NCBI RefSeq assembly: GCF_030010375.1
Contig: NZ_JASCRY010000006.1
Coordinates: forward strand, 1-64,000
Origin: Flavobacterium yafengii
Lineage (GTDB): Bacteria; Bacteroidota; Bacteroidia; Flavobacteriales; Flavobacteriaceae
Length of the DNA stretch: 64,000 nucleotides
Reading direction: 5' to 3'
Of this stretch, positions 62,550 to 64,000 are shown piece after piece. The notes beneath the pieces are model-generated. The model was given only the letters and a program-made list of their open reading frames with translations, ran no database searches and was not told the DNA's origin. The number at the start of each line of letters is the position of its first letter. Within the stretch, counting starts at the first letter, position 1. The translations under genes were made by a program, and so were the position numbers.

Positions 62550-62915
62550 ATGGAAAGCAACGATTTAGGTTCAAAAAAAACAAATAATAAGCAAAATATA
62601 AACGAAGGATTTAGCGGTCAGAATCTAGCCCAAAATACGAATCCTGAAGTATCGCATTTGAAATCAGAGGTAGAAACAGACAATCATGGACATCAAAAAA
62701 TTGTTCAAAGAGCACGGAATATTGATGGAACTTTAGAACAAAATGAAGATAACACTCCAAAAAATTTAAGTTCTGATACTGCGAATGTTTCTGAAGAACA
62801 AGCTAAAAAAATGGTAGAAAATAAAGATCATAACTCGGACATCATTCCAAACCGATATCCTAATGAGCATCCGGATAATAAGGAAGACAGGGGAAATATA
62901 AAACTGGATGAATAG
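62550..62915 (+). CDS. Hydrophilic, probably disordered protein (121 aa)
   Basis: A 121-aa protein rich in Asn, Asp, Glu, Lys and Gln with no hydrophobic segment, Cys or Trp, so likely unfolded. Two lightly similar stretches (SHLKSEVETDNHGHQKIV and SEEQAKKMVENKDHNSD) are visible. Has its own terminator. No family recognised; stress-type hydrophilins look similar in composition. Confidence 0.65.
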   Translation: MESNDLGSKKTNNKQNINEGFSGQNLAQNTNPEVSHLKSEVETDNHGHQKIVQRARNIDGTLEQNEDNTPKNLSSDTANVSEEQAKKMVENKDHNSDIIPNRYPNEHPDNKEDRGNIKLDE

Positions 62916-62926
62916 TGAGTTCTCTT

Positions 62927-62969
62927 TAAAAAAAGCCAGATTTCAGCTATGAAATCCGGCTTTTTTTTA
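62927..62969. terminator. Bidirectional terminator
   Basis: AAAAAAAGCCAGATTTC / GAAATCCGGCTTTTTTT with one mismatch; between two convergent genes. Confidence 0.85.
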
Positions 62970-62987
62970 TGGCGTAATTAAAAAAAT

Positions 62988-63650
62988 TTAACTATCAGTA
63001 GAAACGTTTGATTCTGAATTTACTCGTTTCATTTTCCCAATACCAATCAATAAAGTTCCAAAAAAAAGAAAAGCCAACAACATAAAAAAACTGTTAAGCA
63101 ATACTGCACTGTAGCCCAAAACATTCACATCGACAAACGGATACGGGTAAAAATTAAAAAAAGCCCCTCGAATTAACGTGTAAATCAAATACCCCAAAGG
63201 AAAAATCAACCACGGAAAAATGTTTTTGAATTCCAATTCTTTTTTTGATACAAACAAAATCCAATATAGTAAAACTAATATTGGAATTACCGAATGCAAC
63301 AACTCATCCACTACTTTTTGCAGCCCCGTTGGAGCCCATAAAAATCGCAAAATCACATTATAAACCAGTCCTACAATGGTGATGTATAACGTAATTGCGG
63401 TTGTGTTTTTAGGTTTCAAAAAAAACAAACCCCATTTGGATTTTGGCTTCAGCCAAAGAAAAGCAAAACAAACTGCCACCAAAATATTCGTTTGAATGGT
63501 GAAAAAACTAAAAAACCGAACGATCGTTTCCGGAAGCGAAACCACACGATTCAAAATTATGAGATACAATTGCAATACAACAGCAAACCAACTGACAATC
63601 GCTATAATTGCAAAAAAACCAGAATTCAATTTTAAGGATTTATCCTGCAT
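62988..63650 (-). CDS. Pr6Pr family membrane protein
   Basis: A 220-aa protein with six membrane helices and the Pr6Pr/FAR-17a-like pattern: FFSFFTIQTNILVAVCFAFLW, LLHSVIPILVLLYWILF, FPLGYLIYTLIRGAFFNFYPYPF. Family known in Bacteroidota as Pr6Pr; some animal relatives are androgen-induced esterases, bacterial role unknown. Confidence 0.85.
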   Translation of the reverse strand: MQDKSLKLNSGFFAIIAIVSWFAVVLQLYLIILNRVVSLPETIVRFFSFFTIQTNILVAVCFAFLWLKPKSKWGLFFLKPKNTTAITLYITIVGLVYNVILRFLWAPTGLQKVVDELLHSVIPILVLLYWILFVSKKELEFKNIFPWLIFPLGYLIYTLIRGAFFNFYPYPFVDVNVLGYSAVLLNSFFMLLAFLFFGTLLIGIGKMKRVNSESNVSTDS

Positions 63651-63786
63651 ATTTTTTAAAATATAAAATTAATTGACAACTCTATTTACAAATGCATGAA
63701 TGCTAAAACTTGAGATACTATTTTGATTTCCGAAAGGAAAGAAGGAAACTTTTGTTTATTTTTACAAACTTACAAAAAGAAATTCT

Positions 63787-64000
63787 ATGTCAAATATGCT
63801 TCCGTTTTTATTGATTTTCATCGTTGCTCTCGCTATTGGTATTTTCATTGGTAAACTCATTTTCTCCGCCCGATTCCAATCGGAAAAAATTAGTTTAGAA
63901 GAAAAATTAATTGCATTTTCCTCCCAATTTAATCAACTGAAAGAGCAGATTATTGTTGATAAAACAACTTTTGATAAACAATTAGAAAACGCCAATGCTG
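63787..64000 (+). CDS. rmuC: DNA recombination protein RmuC, N-terminal fragment
   Basis: The first 71 codons of a gene cut by the window end. A membrane anchor (about residues 5-29, LPFLLIFIVALAIGIFIGKLIF) is followed by a coiled-coil rich in Glu, Lys and Gln, the start expected of RmuC. The family's nuclease-like domain is outside the window, so the name is provisional. Confidence 0.6.
   Translation, partial: MSNMLPFLLIFIVALAIGIFIGKLIFSARFQSEKISLEEKLIAFSSQFNQLKEQIIVDKTTFDKQLENANA

Noticed and set aside
1..64000. CRISPR array, prophage, transposase or defence island
   Set aside because: No regularly spaced direct repeats, phage structural genes, recombinases, restriction-modification or Cas-like proteins were seen.

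Overview
The window is a low-GC bacterial chromosome segment that looks like Flavobacterium or a close relative (Bacteroidota). Supporting signs are promoters of the TTG-N19/21-TAnnTTTG type (upstream of thrS, the tRNAs, transketolase and a DUF417 gene), almost no Shine-Dalgarno sequences, split transketolase, a TonB receptor with Bacteroidota-style lipoproteins around it, DUF4252 proteins, and several intergenic repeats of the kind scattered through flavobacterial genomes. No rRNA, prophage, transposase or CRISPR array was seen.

Layout. 0.2-3.7 kb: thrS-infC-rpmI-rplT translation block; infC has no AUG start. 3.8-6.4 kb: a large secreted metzincin-type protease broken by one frameshift in an A8 tract. 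6.7-11.0 kb: two tandem paralogous lipoprotein TPR sensor kinases and a response regulator. 11.1-12.6 kb: small orphan genes whose three promoters share CCGTAA-N21-TAnnTTT. 12.8-13.6 kb: a secreted endonuclease/exonuclease/phosphatase gene, also frameshifted in an A tract. 13.8-21 kb: a nitrogen-storage locus with an isoaspartyl peptidase/asparaginase, cyanophycinase, divergent cyanophycin synthetase, glutaminase and a secreted 'asparagine synthetase B'-like protein. 21.1-24.5 kb: DUF547 protein and a four-gene two-component operon with a polytopic membrane protein and an uncharacterised 130-aa protein. 24.7-30.6 kb: housekeeping genes on the minus strand (dnaB, accA, EamA exporter, lptF/G, tgt). 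30.6-38.7 kb: accessory single genes (a cassette-like alpha/beta hydrolase with a hairpin-rich tail, YdeI, DUF2809, DoxX, NTF2-like, serine hydrolase, DUF4328, MepB, rhodanese, DUF892). 38.9-43.9 kb: transketolase pair, FKBP lipoprotein, S4 protein, phosphoribosyltransferase, shikimate kinase, two identical tRNA-Lys and one tRNA-Leu. 44.1-45.6 kb: AraC regulator plus DUF417 membrane protein, resembling the RclR/RclC reactive-chlorine pair. 45.7-49.4 kb: ECF sigma, probable anti-sigma and two DUF4252 proteins, then an S41 protease. 49.6-59.6 kb: cobalamin uptake and salvage. 59.6-64 kb: methyltransferase, trmL, a pseudouridine synthase, small proteins and the start of rmuC.

How genes work together. 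The cobalamin region is a coherent salvage system: a riboswitch-controlled TonB receptor (outer membrane), BtuF/BtuC/BtuD (periplasm and inner membrane), and CobU, BluB-CobT fusion, CobS and CobC for lower-ligand synthesis and nucleotide-loop assembly, with a Dph6-like ATPase and a Cys-rich protein in the same operon. The cyanophycin region encodes polymer synthesis, depolymerisation to beta-Asp-Arg, and dipeptide hydrolysis. The signal-transduction genes form three separate phosphorelay or sigma modules whose stimuli cannot be read from sequence.
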